Shown here: positions 24,490 to 32,702 of the stretch, piece after piece
How the letters are laid out: each line of letters begins with the position of its first letter
Numbering within the stretch: position 1 is the first letter of the stretch
DNA from: Alienimonas chondri
Lineage (GTDB): Bacteria; Planctomycetota; Planctomycetia; Planctomycetales; Planctomycetaceae
Direction of reading: 5' to 3'
Assembly (NCBI RefSeq): GCF_013036045.1
Contig: NZ_WTPX01000028.1
Coordinates: 1 to 41,457 of the forward strand
Length of the DNA stretch: 41,457 nt
Program-made: the position numbers and the translations under genes
The notes under the pieces: generated by a model
What the model saw: only the letters and a program-made list of their open reading frames with translations
Databases searched by the model: none
What the model was told of the DNA's origin: nothing

Positions 24490-25248
24490 TTATTCTTCGA
24501 CGATTTCCGTCGCTTCTGCGGCCGCCTCTTCGACGGCTTCCTCAGCCGCTTCTTCCGTCGCTTCGGCGGCTTCGCCCGCCGCTTCGCCGGCCTTTTCCGC
24601 AGCTTCGCCGGCCTCTTCGGTCGCCTCAGCGGCTTCCTCGGTCGCCTTGTCCGCGGCCTTCTCGACCGGTTCCTCCGCCTTCATGTTCGGGCGGGGGCCG
24701 ACCAGTTCGATAAAGTTGCCGTCCGGGTCGCGGAGCAAGGCCAGATAGCCCTTCTCCCCGATCTTCACCGGCCCCTTCGCCAGCGGCTTGAGCTTGTGCT
24801 CCGCGGCGGCTTTCAGGATCGGGTCCATATCTTTCACGTGCAACGTGAGATAGCTCGGCCCGTAGGTGCTGCTGATGAACTGATTGTCGACGCGGGCCGC
24901 GGGACGGCCGGCCATTTCGATCAGCTTGATGCGGGTGGCGTTCTCGCCCCAGCCAATCGCCATCACGTCCGCGGTGAATTTCCGGTAGTCCGTCAGCCCG
25001 CTGTCGCCGGCGATCTGCTCGGAGACGGTGAATTCGTCGATTTCCTCGAAGCCAAGTACAGATTCGTAAAACTCTTCGGCGGCCCCCACGTCGGAGACGA
25101 TCACGCCGACGTCGATCGTCGGCTTGCGGTAGTGACCGAAGTCCTCCGCCTTCTCCCCCTCGTGGTGATCCGCCGGAGCGAACGAACCGAGGGCGGCGAA
25201 CAGGGCGGCGACGGGCAGCAAAGCCAGGGCGGAAACGGGACGGGGCAT
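24490..25248 (-). CDS. Exported VOC/glyoxalase-fold protein with Ala/Glu-rich tail
   Basis: A 252-residue protein: signal peptide (MPRPVSALALLPVAALFAALGSFAPA), one vicinal-oxygen-chelate domain (about 40-190) with TIDVGVIVSDVGAAEEFYESVLGF, YLTLHVKDMDPIL and the ending RDPDGNFIELVGPRP, then a 60-residue tail made almost only of Ala, Glu, Lys and Thr (EEAAEATEEAGEAAEKAG and onward). The tail should form a long amphipathic helix or coil like LEA-type repeats. Signal peptide placement outside the cytoplasm is unusual for this fold. ATG 25248 begins the signal peptide; the open frame upstream to 25545 is only shadow of the divergent gene. Substrate not predictable. Convergent with the Hsp20 pair. 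Confidence 0.82.
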   Translation of the reverse strand: MPRPVSALALLPVAALFAALGSFAPADHHEGEKAEDFGHYRKPTIDVGVIVSDVGAAEEFYESVLGFEEIDEFTVSEQIAGDSGLTDYRKFTADVMAIGWGENATRIKLIEMAGRPAARVDNQFISSTYGPSYLTLHVKDMDPILKAAAEHKLKPLAKGPVKIGEKGYLALLRDPDGNFIELVGPRPNMKAEEPVEKAADKATEEAAEATEEAGEAAEKAGEAAGEAAEATEEAAEEAVEEAAAEATEIVEE

Positions 25249-25384
25249 CGCGGGGAAGCTCGATCGGTGAGGAGGAACGCGACCGTCACGGTAGAATCGT
25301 CCGCCGCGGGGTGCGACCGTCTGCGGGATCGACCGTCTCAGCGATCGGTTAGAATGACCGGTCCCCCGTCGCCCGAGCGCCGTC

Positions 25385-26572
25385 ATGACTCGTCTCCGTC
25401 CCCTCGCCGCCGTCGCCGCGGTTTCGGCGCTGCTGCTGACCCCGGCGGCCTCCGCCTGCCTCTGGGACACCGACACGCTGTGGCAGGAACGCCAGGAGTT
25501 CCCCGGCACGCTGGAATTGATCGTCGGCAAGTTCCCCCGGCACACCGACGCCTTCTACGAGCACCGCATCTCGACTCGCGGGGCGGCGCTCCGCCTGCAC
25601 GCCCTCGGCGAGCGGGCGATGTCGGCCGAAGATCGCGCCGCCGCCTATGACGACCTCGCCGTCGCCCTCGACAAGCTTGGCCGTCGCGACGAGGCGCTGG
25701 CGACGCTCGACAAGAAGGTCGCGGACGTCGGCGAATTGGGCGAGTACGAAACCGCCGCGAATCGCGGCACGATTCTGATCCACGCCGGCCGCTTCGAGGA
25801 AGGGCTGGGGGAGATCGACCGGGCGCTGGCGATCAACCCGGACGCCCACTTCGGCCGTGAGCGGATCCAGAAGCTGTTGGTCGAATACATGCTGGAGAAG
25901 AAAAGCGATGCGGAGGCCATGCCGGCGCCGCTGGCCCCGATCGGCCCGAACCGGGAGGGCTTCGCCAAGTTCCTTCAAGAGCGAAAAGTCTCTTTGAAGG
26001 ACGGGCGGAAGGGCGTCGAGGGGATGATGCGGTTCGGCGACTATCGCAGCCCGGCGCTCTTGGAAGCGTTGGGCGATCTGCTGATGGCGCCCCAAGTCAC
26101 CTCCGAATTCCCAGACCCCGCCGCGGCCCGCTTGCTCGCCTCGCGGGCCTATCTCGCAGCGGGCCGATCCGCCCCCGAGGCCGCGGACGCCTTCCATGAA
26201 CTGGCCGCGACCGCTCTTCAAATGCAGCAGATCGACGGCCAGGACGTGGAGACGAAGCAGGTCGCCGAAGCGCTCGAACGGGAGTTCGCGGAGACCGACG
26301 AGTGGTTCGAAAAGGTCCGCGAGGACGAGGCGTTGTGGATCGAGAAATCGCCCGATCCCGACGCCCGCTTTCAGGAAAAATACGGCGTCGCGATTCTGAA
26401 GGTCGGCGACACCTCCGGCCGGCCGTCGCACATCCAGGATCAATGGTCCGCGGACGCTCGGCACTGGCCGCTCGACGCGGCGATCGGCGTGGGCGGGCTG
26501 CTCACCCTGGCCGGGATCTGGGCGCTGATCGCCTGGCGTCGCCGGTCGCCGAGCGGTTGGGAAGGCTCTTGA
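25385..26572 (+). CDS. Secreted TPR-like protein with C-terminal membrane anchor
   Basis: A 395-residue protein with a signal peptide (MTRLRPLAAVAAVSALLLTPAASA) and mature N-terminus CLWDTDTLWQERQEFPGTLELIVGKFPRHT, a conserved-looking planctomycete motif. Helical TPR-like repeats follow (about 75-155: AAAYDDLAVALDKLGRRDEALATLDKKVADVGELGEYETAANRGTILIHAGRFEEGLGEIDRALAINPDA). A mixed central region precedes a single membrane helix near the C-terminus (about 363-384, AAIGVGGLLTLAGIWALIAW) with a basic tail. It is therefore probably a periplasmic protein anchored by its end. It starts 137 bp from the divergent VOC gene. No enzymatic motif was seen. Confidence 0.8.
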   Translation: MTRLRPLAAVAAVSALLLTPAASACLWDTDTLWQERQEFPGTLELIVGKFPRHTDAFYEHRISTRGAALRLHALGERAMSAEDRAAAYDDLAVALDKLGRRDEALATLDKKVADVGELGEYETAANRGTILIHAGRFEEGLGEIDRALAINPDAHFGRERIQKLLVEYMLEKKSDAEAMPAPLAPIGPNREGFAKFLQERKVSLKDGRKGVEGMMRFGDYRSPALLEALGDLLMAPQVTSEFPDPAAARLLASRAYLAAGRSAPEAADAFHELAATALQMQQIDGQDVETKQVAEALEREFAETDEWFEKVREDEALWIEKSPDPDARFQEKYGVAILKVGDTSGRPSHIQDQWSADARHWPLDAAIGVGGLLTLAGIWALIAWRRRSPSGWEGS

Positions 26573-26582
26573 AGGCGGCCGT

Positions 26583-27269
26583 TCAGAACCCCGCGCGGGG
26601 ATCGGCGGCGAGCCGGTCCAACACCCAAACTTCGACCCGATCGACGGGCGGAGCGTCCGGCGCATCCACTGCTTGTTCGGCGGCGAACCCGCCGGTCCGC
26701 ATACGGAATCGCCCCGGTCGCACGCCCCGAGCCGTCAGTTCGTCCAAGACCTTGCGGGCGCGGCGGTAGGCCAACGTGGTCTCGGCGCCATCTGCGGCGT
26801 ATCCGCGAAGTTCGATCATCTGCGGCTTCCCCGCGATCGCAGCGGCAAGGGCGTTCAAGGTCGCCGGCTCGCCACTCGCCGGAGCGTCCGCGCCGGGATC
26901 GAATCGCACCGCGGCGCCGGCGGACACCGGGCGGCCGGGGCGCTCCCGCGTCAGCATCGTCTGCACGCCGGGGCTGGTGGGCCGCGGCGTGCCCCCGTCG
27001 CCGGCCTGATCCACCGGCGCTTCGCCCGCTTCGGCATCGATGGAGGCCGAAGCCGTCCCCGCTAATTCATCGCCGGGGCTGGATCGGGCGCCGCCCGCGT
27101 AGCCCAGTCGATCGTGCAAACTCGCGAGAACCTCCCGGTACTTCGATTTCTCGGAGATCTCCGACATGCTGACCAGCATAATAAAAAAGGTCAGCAATAA
27201 ACTCATCATATCGCCGTACGTCACCACCCATTCCGGGACCCCCGGCGGCGCATCGTCGTCGGCGTCCAT
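26583..27269 (-). CDS. MotB/OmpA-family membrane protein
   Basis: A 228-residue homologue of the flagellar motor stator protein MotB. The N-terminus PEWVVTYGDMMSLLLTFFIMLVSMSEIS (residues 11-40) has the membrane helix and an aspartate, D20, at the position of the proton-binding Asp of MotB. After a linker there is an OmpA/MotB-type peptidoglycan-binding domain (about 120-210), with LNALAAAIAGKPQMIELRGYAADGAETTLAYRRARKVLDELTARGVRPGRFRMRTGGF. There is no motA next to it. It may therefore belong to a non-flagellar ion-driven or stator-like machine, or the partner may be elsewhere. ATG 27269 chosen; the longer open frame upstream is unstructured. Convergent with the TPR gene (10-bp gap), divergent from the RNase D gene. 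Confidence 0.82.
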   Translation of the reverse strand: MDADDDAPPGVPEWVVTYGDMMSLLLTFFIMLVSMSEISEKSKYREVLASLHDRLGYAGGARSSPGDELAGTASASIDAEAGEAPVDQAGDGGTPRPTSPGVQTMLTRERPGRPVSAGAAVRFDPGADAPASGEPATLNALAAAIAGKPQMIELRGYAADGAETTLAYRRARKVLDELTARGVRPGRFRMRTGGFAAEQAVDAPDAPPVDRVEVWVLDRLAADPRAGF

Positions 27270-27549
27270 CGTAGCTGTTCGGGGGAGGGGGCGAAGACGA
27301 GGTCGGTCGCGGCGCCGGACCGGCGGCACGGGAACGCCCATCGGCCTGTCGGGCGGTGCGGGTTGAAGGGGCGTCCGCGAACCGTTCCGACCGGACCGCC
27401 CGCCGTGAACGGCACAGCGGTTGCGTCCGCGGAGCCGGAACGGACCATCGGGGGAATCCCTGTTTCGTCGACGCTTCAAGTCCCCCGCCGACCGCCTCGC
27501 CCGCGGGCGTCGCCCTGTTCAACCAACCGCTTGCCGCGGCACTGCCCGA

Positions 27550-28917
27550 ATGCCCCGCTCTCGTCGCTCGCCCCGTTCCGACAGCCGCGGCGCCCCCGGC
27601 CGAACGTCGTCACGCGGCGATTCTGAAGGCGGGAACGCGGCCGCACGGAAACCGACCCGCCGGAAGTCCGGCGGATCGAAGTCCTCCGGCGGGTTCCGCC
27701 GTGGCGGCGGAAGCGGCCCCCCGGCCGACGAAGACGCCCTCATTACCGATCAGGGGGAGTTCGACGACTTCTGCCAACGAGCCCGCGACGCCCGGCTCGT
27801 CGCCTTCGATACGGAGTTCGTCTCCGAGAGCACCTTCCGCCCCGAACTGTGCCTGATGCAGTTCAGCGCCGACGGCGAGACCGTCGGCGTTGATCCGTTC
27901 GAGTTGCAGGATCTCACCCCGTGGTGGGATTTGATGACGGACGATCGCACCACCGTGATCGTCCACGGCGGACAGGCTGAGGTGAAGTTCTGCCTCGAAG
28001 CCACCGGGCAGGCGCCGCGACGTTTGGTCGACGTGCAGCTTGCCGAGGGGTTACGTTCCACGAGCTACCCGTTGGGCTACGACGCCCTCGTGCAGCGGGT
28101 GCTGAACGTCCGCCCGCAGAAGGGATCGCAGACCCGCACCGACTGGCGCCGCCGGCCGCTCTCGGCGGATCAACTCTCGTACGCCCTCCGCGACGCGGAG
28201 TTTCTGCCGAAAATCTGGGAGATCCAGCGAAAAGATTTGCAGGCGCGAGGCCGCACGGCGTGGGCGGCGGCGGAGTTCGTGCGCTTCGTCCGGAATCTCG
28301 CGGAAGACCATCGACGCGAACCGCACGAGAAGCTGTCCGGCCTGTCGAAGCTGTCGCGAAGGGATCTGGCGATCGCGCGGGAGGTCGCGTTGTGGCGTTG
28401 GAACGAGGCGGAGGAGCGCAACCGCCCGGTGCGCCGGATTCTGCGAGACGACCTCGTCATCGACGTGGCGAAGCGGCAGCCGGAGACTGCGGAGGAACTG
28501 ACCGCCCCCCGCGATCTGAACCGCGGCGACATCCACCGCAGCGCGGACGACATCCTCGCCGCCATCGAACGCGGCAAGTTGGTGCCCGAAGAGGAGCTTC
28601 CCCCCCGCATCCGCCGCGAGGGACCGGATAAGAACCCGGACGAGCACGTGCTCGGTCAGTTACTGGGCATCGCGCTCAGCAGCCTCTGCAACGAGCACGA
28701 GGTGGCCCGCACGATCGCCGGGACGGCGAAGGATCTCCGCGATCTGGTCCGCTGGCACACCGCCGGCCGCCCGGAGAACGTGGAGGTCCCGCAATTGGCG
28801 GCGGGCTGGCGCAAAGACCTGTGCGGTCAGCTGCTGACGGACCTGCTGGACGGTGAGATCGCCCTGCGCGTCGCGGACACGCAGGGCGATCACCCGCTGG
28901 CGTTCGAGCGGGACTGA
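27550..28917 (+). CDS. RNase D-like 3'-5' exonuclease with HRDC domain
   Basis: A 455-residue DEDD exonuclease-fold protein. After a basic, Ser/Gly-rich 60-residue N-terminus, the exonuclease domain (about 62-225) has motif I FDTEF (D87, E89) and motif III YALRDAEFLPKIW (Y211, D215). In motif II (VHGGQAEVKF) the usual Asp aligned with the HAGSEDLEVF-type site is replaced by E144. A C-terminal helical region with HRDC-like sequence (LSGLSKLSRRDLAIAREVALWRWNEAEERNRPVRRILRDDLVIDVAKRQP) follows. RNase D trims tRNA 3' ends. The D-to-E change might reduce or alter metal binding, or be a lineage norm. ATG 27550 chosen because upstream sequence is shadow of the opposite gene. Confidence 0.85.
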   Translation: MPRSRRSPRSDSRGAPGRTSSRGDSEGGNAAARKPTRRKSGGSKSSGGFRRGGGSGPPADEDALITDQGEFDDFCQRARDARLVAFDTEFVSESTFRPELCLMQFSADGETVGVDPFELQDLTPWWDLMTDDRTTVIVHGGQAEVKFCLEATGQAPRRLVDVQLAEGLRSTSYPLGYDALVQRVLNVRPQKGSQTRTDWRRRPLSADQLSYALRDAEFLPKIWEIQRKDLQARGRTAWAAAEFVRFVRNLAEDHRREPHEKLSGLSKLSRRDLAIAREVALWRWNEAEERNRPVRRILRDDLVIDVAKRQPETAEELTAPRDLNRGDIHRSADDILAAIERGKLVPEEELPPRIRREGPDKNPDEHVLGQLLGIALSSLCNEHEVARTIAGTAKDLRDLVRWHTAGRPENVEVPQLAAGWRKDLCGQLLTDLLDGEIALRVADTQGDHPLAFERD

Positions 28918-28939
28918 CCGCCGGTCCGCAGACCGGCGG
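28918..28939. terminator. Hairpin between rnd-like gene and convergent lipoprotein
   Basis: A perfect 9-bp stem (CCGCCGGTC / GACCGGCGG) with a CGCA loop starts on the base after the RNase D-like stop codon. No T-run follows on either strand. It may stabilise the 3' end or act as a weak terminator between the convergent genes. Confidence 0.45.
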
Positions 28940-28979
28940 CTCTGCCATCGTTCCACGCTCAAGATCGGCCTCTGCCGAT

Positions 28980-29192
28980 TCAGTCGTTCTGCATCGCTTC
29001 GTTGGCCATGCGGTCGTTCTCTTCGTTCTCAGCTTCGCGTGCCGCGACGGCTTCGGGGCTCTCATCCAACTCGACAGTTCCAGACTCAACGTCGCTGCAT
29101 CCAGCCGCGGCGACCGCGCACAGGCAGATGGAGGCGGCCGCGGCGGAGCGGAGGGCGAACGAGAGGGCAGACAGGGGGGCGGGGAGACGCAT
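28980..29192 (-). CDS. Small lipoprotein of unknown function
   Basis: A 70-residue protein with a basic/hydrophobic leader and a lipobox ending AAAGC at residue 32 (SICLCAVAAAGC), followed by a short acidic mature part of 38 residues (SDVESGTVELDESPEAVAAREAENEENDRM). The mature region is likely a lipid-anchored acidic peptide. A 6-bp hairpin (28964-28979, ATCGGC with GCCGAT) overlaps the sequence directly after its stop codon on the minus strand. No function can be assigned. Small size lowers confidence, but the clean lipoprotein signal supports it. Confidence 0.7.
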   Translation of the reverse strand: MRLPAPLSALSFALRSAAAASICLCAVAAAGCSDVESGTVELDESPEAVAAREAENEENDRMANEAMQND

Positions 29193-29446
29193 CGAGCAAT
29201 CCTAATGGAGAGGGAGGGGGCGAAAGCCGTGCCTAAGCAGATTGCCGCCGGCGGCCGCTGTCAACCGTCGGCTTCGTTCCGGTTTCAGGTCGGGATCGTA
29301 TGAGTTGCGGTCGGCGGACAATCCCGTCGCCCACGTGAAAAGCTGCTCCGTGGATCGCCGTTCGATCGGATCGGGGTTTTGCCTTGTCTGAAGCCCTCAG
29401 CCTTGGGCAGCGGTCTTTTTGTCTGTTGGAACGACGAATCGGATAC
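29193..29446. other. Intergenic stretch upstream of the first DUF1559 cassette
   Basis: About 250 bp between the divergent small lipoprotein gene and the DUF1559 promoter. No open frame of note and no clear repeat were seen; the region presumably holds the minus-strand promoter of the lipoprotein, which I could not pinpoint. Confidence 0.5.
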
Positions 29447-29475
29447 TTGAAAGCCGATGTCGGATCTGCTACAAT
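29447..29475 (+). promoter_or_regulatory. Sigma70-like promoter of the first DUF1559 gene
   Basis: TTGAAA at 29447-29452 and TACAAT at 29470-29475 with an ideal 17-bp spacer, each 5/6 to consensus, in an otherwise GC-rich background. Transcription from about 29482 would give a 95-nt leader. The equivalent boxes (TGGAAA, TACGAT, 17 bp) and the adjacent GGATGCGTCAG are kept upstream of the second copy, which supports function. Confidence 0.75.
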
Positions 29476-29576
29476 GGATGCGTCAGCTACTGCAAAGACC
29501 ATTCGGTCGCGTCCTCCGCTGACACTTTACTTTGTGACGCCCCAGTCTTCTTTCACCCCTGTCCTTAAGGGTTCTC

Positions 29577-30674
29577 ATGTTACGAACGAATCAACGCCGG
29601 CGCGCCGGCTTCACCCTCATCGAACTGCTGGTGGTGATCGCGATCATCGCCATCCTGGTCTCGCTGCTGCTGCCGGCCGTGCAGCAGGCCCGCGAAGCGG
29701 CTCGCCGCAGCCAGTGCCAGAACAACCTCAAACAACTGGGGCTGGCTCTGCACAACTACCACAGCACCTACAAGTCCTTCACCATCGGACGCGGCGGCAC
29801 CACCACCGGCAGCATCCACAATAGCGGTCGCCTGAGCGGCCTGGTCGGTCTCTCCCCGTACATGGATCAGACCGCCCTCTGGAACCAGATCAGCCGGCCG
29901 TCGCTGCTGAACGCCAACGGCACCTCGCGTGCTGTGGACGATCCGTGGCCGCCGATGGGTCCCCAGCCCTGGAACGAAACCTACGCCCCGTGGGCGACGG
30001 TGACCGCCACGCTGCTCTGCCCCTCCGACGGCGCCCGCGTCACCAACGAAGCGGATACGAACTACGCCTTTAACTGGGGCGATAACCCGGACGGCAACGA
30101 CGACGTGTTCGGCACCAACCCCCGCGTCCGCGGCATGTTCGGTCGGGTCTACCCCTCCAGCCTCCGCGACATGCGGGACGGAACGACCTCCACCCTGCTG
30201 ATGTCTGAGATCGGTCGCGGCCAGGGCACCCGGCATTACCAGTCCGGTTTTGCTCGTGGCCTCACCCGCGAGATCTTCAACAACCCCCAGGCGAACTGCG
30301 TGGACGTGGTCGCGGACCCGAACAACCCGGGCTTCTACAACAGCAGCGCGGACGTTCGCGCCGGCGACCAGGAACGCGGCACCCGCTGGGCCGACGGTTC
30401 GGCCGTGTTCACCGGGTTCAATACGGTGCTCCCGCCGAACGGCCCGAGCTGCATGCATGACGGCAGTGACTCCAGCGACGGCATCATGTCCGCCGGCAGC
30501 TACCACTCCGGCGGCGTGCAGGTCGTGTTCGGCGACGGCTCGGTCAAGCTGATCAGCGAAACCATCAATGCCGGGAACCAGACCGCCCAGACGGTGCAGT
30601 CCGGCAAGAGCCCCTACGGCGTTTGGGGCGCCTTGGGCAGCCGGGACGGCGGCGAAGTCGAGAACGAGTTCTGA
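29577..30674 (+). CDS. DUF1559 prepilin-like protein, copy 1
   Basis: A 365-residue protein with a type-IV prepilin-like N-terminus: basic [11 protein letters not shown], cleavage site before F (G11|[23 protein letters not shown]), with glutamate at +5. The DUF1559 body begins [27 protein letters not shown] and ends in the H-X9-DG type strand [19 protein letters not shown]. The family is expanded in planctomycetes and is thought to be surface-exposed pseudopilin-like; function is not established. Ribosome site AAGGG lies five bases before ATG (leader ...CTTAAGGGTTCTCATG). Promoter at 29447 and terminator at 30710 make it a single-gene unit. About 90% identical by eye to the second copy at 31584. 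Confidence 0.93.
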   Translation: MLRTNQRRRAGFTLIELLVVIAIIAILVSLLLPAVQQAREAARRSQCQNNLKQLGLALHNYHSTYKSFTIGRGGTTTGSIHNSGRLSGLVGLSPYMDQTALWNQISRPSLLNANGTSRAVDDPWPPMGPQPWNETYAPWATVTATLLCPSDGARVTNEADTNYAFNWGDNPDGNDDVFGTNPRVRGMFGRVYPSSLRDMRDGTTSTLLMSEIGRGQGTRHYQSGFARGLTREIFNNPQANCVDVVADPNNPGFYNSSADVRAGDQERGTRWADGSAVFTGFNTVLPPNGPSCMHDGSDSSDGIMSAGSYHSGGVQVVFGDGSVKLISETINAGNQTAQTVQSGKSPYGVWGALGSRDGGEVENEF

Positions 30675-30709
30675 GACGCGACTCACCGCAGTCGCACAGC
30701 CGAATGTTG

Positions 30710-30743
30710 CAGCCCCCCGCCCCCGTGGCGGGGGGCTGTTTTT
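30710..30743 (+). terminator. Rho-independent terminator of DUF1559 copy 1
   Basis: A 12-bp GC stem (CAGCCCCCCGCC with GGCGGGGGGCTG) with a five-base loop CCCGT, followed by TTTTT. It begins 36 bp after the stop codon. The identical hairpin follows the second copy at 32703, so the terminator was duplicated with the gene. Confidence 0.92.
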
Positions 30744-30926
30744 GTGCGCACTCGGTCCATCGCGTCAGTTACGGCCCGCGCACGGCCCACGACCATCGGA
30801 GGGCCGCAGTTCCCGCCCGGCGGGGAGGCGCCTTCCGCGACTCAGGGACCGACAGCCCGAGGCATCGGCCAAGGCCAATGCGGCTGCGTGTATCGGTCCC
30901 CCTCGAGCTGCCATTGGTCATGCGCC

Positions 30927-30976
30927 AGCCTGCGACCGACGGCTCTGGCGACGCTTCGGGTTGATACGTCGGTTCG
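30927..30976 (+). repeat. Decayed half-copy of the planctomycete palindromic repeat
   Basis: The run from CCTGCGACCGACGG through GGCGACGCTTCGGG and TTGATACGTCGGTT parallels the right half of the element at 39977-40102 (there CCTGCGGCCGACGC, CTAACGCTTCGGG, TTGGTACGTCGGTT). The left arm is not recognisable, so this looks like a degenerate or truncated copy. Confidence 0.55.
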
Positions 30977-31105
30977 GCAACGGACTCATAACGCACCGGA
31001 TCTCTGATGATTCAACACGTGTTGTTCAGCGCGGGGAATTCATGGTTGGTTGACGGGTCTCTCGCTCCAGCAGGTTTCCGAAATTCGCCGATTGCACGTT
31101 CCTTT

Positions 31106-31246
31106 ATTAGTGCGTCCGGCGGATAAGCACGGCGTCCCTCAGTGAGCCCGAAGCGCCAGCGAGGTGGGCGAGTCGTAATCCTCGCTGGCGCTTCGGGCTC
31201 ACTTCGCCTCCAGCGAACGCCAGACTGATCTGGCGGACGCACCAAG
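31106..31246. repeat. Palindromic intergenic element between the DUF1559 copies
   Basis: The core is a perfect 24-bp inverted repeat, arms 31141-31164 and 31180-31203 around a 15-nt loop. It contains GAGCCCGAAGCGCCAGCGAGG on one side. Outer flanks ATTAGTGCGTCCGGCGG... and ...GATCTGGCGGACGCACC are also imperfect inverted repeats, so the whole 140-bp unit is palindromic. Its outer parts recur at 32951-33226 with a different interior. No coding potential. Confidence 0.85.
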
Positions 31247-31332
31247 ACGTTCCACGAACTACCGCGGCACTCTCCTAAGCCCTCTGTGAGTTCTAAGGAC
31301 AAGCAAGGCGGAGCGGTCCCGGGCCTCGCTTT

Positions 31333-31379
31333 CGCTTTGGGCTCACGGACAGGCGCCGCACTGATCTGGCGGACGCATG
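31333..31379 (+). repeat. Partial copy of the palindrome right flank
   Basis: CGCTTTGGGCTCACGG...ACTGATCTGGCGGACGCA repeats the right half of the element at 31106-31246 (CGCTTCGGGCTCAC...ACTGATCTGGCGGACGCA) about 150 bp downstream, without its left half. It suggests repeated insertion or internal duplication and decay. Confidence 0.6.
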
Positions 31380-31447
31380 AGGGTCGGCCCAGGCGCCCCT
31401 GCCCCACGGTTTTCGGTTTTCCTCCGTGGAAGCGGCGAAATGGCGAG

Positions 31448-31476
31448 TGGAAATGGGCTCTCAGATTTGCTACGAT
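31448..31476 (+). promoter_or_regulatory. Sigma70-like promoter of the second DUF1559 gene
   Basis: TGGAAA at 31448-31453 and TACGAT at 31471-31476, spacer 17 bp, aligned with the promoter of copy 1 and followed by the same GGATGCGTCAG. Each box differs from the copy-1 box by one base away from consensus, so this copy may be weaker. The leader would be about 101 nt. Confidence 0.65.
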
Positions 31477-31583
31477 GGATGCGTCAGCCTTCAAATCGAC
31501 CGTTCGGTCACACTCTCGGCTGATCTCCAAAGACTCCCCTGCGGTTCCACAACCTCTTTTCTTCCCCTGTCCTTAGGGATCCC

Positions 31584-32669
31584 ATGTTACGAACGAATCA
31601 ACGCCGGCGCGCCGGCTTCACCCTCATCGAACTGCTGGTGGTGATCGCGATCATCGCCATCCTGGTCTCGCTGCTGCTGCCGGCCGTGCAGCAAGCCCGC
31701 GAAGCGGCTCGCCGCAGCCAGTGCCAGAACAACCTCAAACAATTGGGGCTGGCTCTGCACAACTACCACAGCACCTACAAGTCCTTCACCATCGGACGCG
31801 GCGGCACGAGCGATAACCGTGGTCGCCTGAGCGGCCTGGTCGGTCTGTCCCCGTACATGGACCAGACCGCCCTCTGGAACCAGATCAGTCGGCCGTCGCT
31901 GCTGAATTCGAACGGCACCACCCGCGCCGCGGATAACCCGTGGCCGGCGATGGGTCCCGTTCCGTGGAACGAGAACTACGCCCCGTGGGCGACGGTGACC
32001 GCCACGTTGCTCTGCCCCTCCGACGGCGCCCGCGTCACGAACGAAGCGGACACCAACTACGCCGTGAACTGGGGCGATAACGGCGACGGCAACGACGACG
32101 TGTTCGGCACGAACCCCCGCGTCCGCGGGATGTTCGGCCGCGTCTACCCCTCCAGCCTCCGCGACATGCGGGACGGGACGACCTCGACCCTGCTGATGTC
32201 TGAGATCGGTCGCGGCCAAGGGACTCGGCACTATCAATCCGGGTTCGCCCGTGATCTGACCCGCGAGATCTTTAACGACCCGGAAGCGAACTGCTCCGAC
32301 GTGGTCGCGGACCCGAACAACCCGGGCTTCTACAACCCCAGTGCGAACGTCCGCCGCGGCGACCAGGAGCGCGGCACCCGCTGGGCCGACGGTTCGGCCG
32401 TGTTCACCGGGTTCAACACGATCCTCCCGCCGAACGGCCCGAGCTGTATCCATAACGGCGGCGACTCCAGCGACGGCATCATGTCCGCCGGCAGCTACCA
32501 CTCCGGCGGCGTGCAGGTCGTGTTCGGCGACGGCTCGGTCAAGCTGATCAGCGAGACCATCGATGTCGGCAACCAGAACGCTCAGACGGTTCGTTCGGGC
32601 AAGAGCCCCTACGGCACCTGGGGCGCCCTGGGCAGCCGGGACGGCGGCGAAGTCGAGAACGAGTTCTGA
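31584..32669 (+). CDS. DUF1559 prepilin-like protein, copy 2
   Basis: A 361-residue paralogue of the protein at 29577, with an identical first 74 residues (prepilin leader, hydrophobic helix, [27 protein letters not shown]) and an identical [18 protein letters not shown] ending. Differences cluster after residue 74: a four-residue deletion ([12 protein letters not shown] versus GTSDNRGR), and scattered changes such as [15 protein letters not shown] to [15 protein letters not shown]. At DNA level the first 220 bp differ at only two or three sites, while the middle is more diverged. The ribosome site TTAGGGA precedes ATG by about four bases. Own promoter (31448) and own terminator (32703). Likely surface pseudopilin-like; function unproven. 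Confidence 0.93.
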   Translation: MLRTNQRRRAGFTLIELLVVIAIIAILVSLLLPAVQQAREAARRSQCQNNLKQLGLALHNYHSTYKSFTIGRGGTSDNRGRLSGLVGLSPYMDQTALWNQISRPSLLNSNGTTRAADNPWPAMGPVPWNENYAPWATVTATLLCPSDGARVTNEADTNYAVNWGDNGDGNDDVFGTNPRVRGMFGRVYPSSLRDMRDGTTSTLLMSEIGRGQGTRHYQSGFARDLTREIFNDPEANCSDVVADPNNPGFYNPSANVRRGDQERGTRWADGSAVFTGFNTILPPNGPSCIHNGGDSSDGIMSAGSYHSGGVQVVFGDGSVKLISETIDVGNQNAQTVRSGKSPYGTWGALGSRDGGEVENEF

Positions 32670-32702
32670 GACGCGACTCTCCAGTCGCACAGCCGGATGT
32701 CG

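Noticed and set aside
25292-25355. TAGAAT boxes in the VOC/TPR divergent region
   Set aside because: Two good -10 matches (25292, 25350) but no acceptable -35 at 16-18 bp on the relevant strand.
30744-31447. Open frames within the DUF1559 spacer
   Set aside because: All are low-complexity products of palindromic DNA with no domain, signal or ribosome site.
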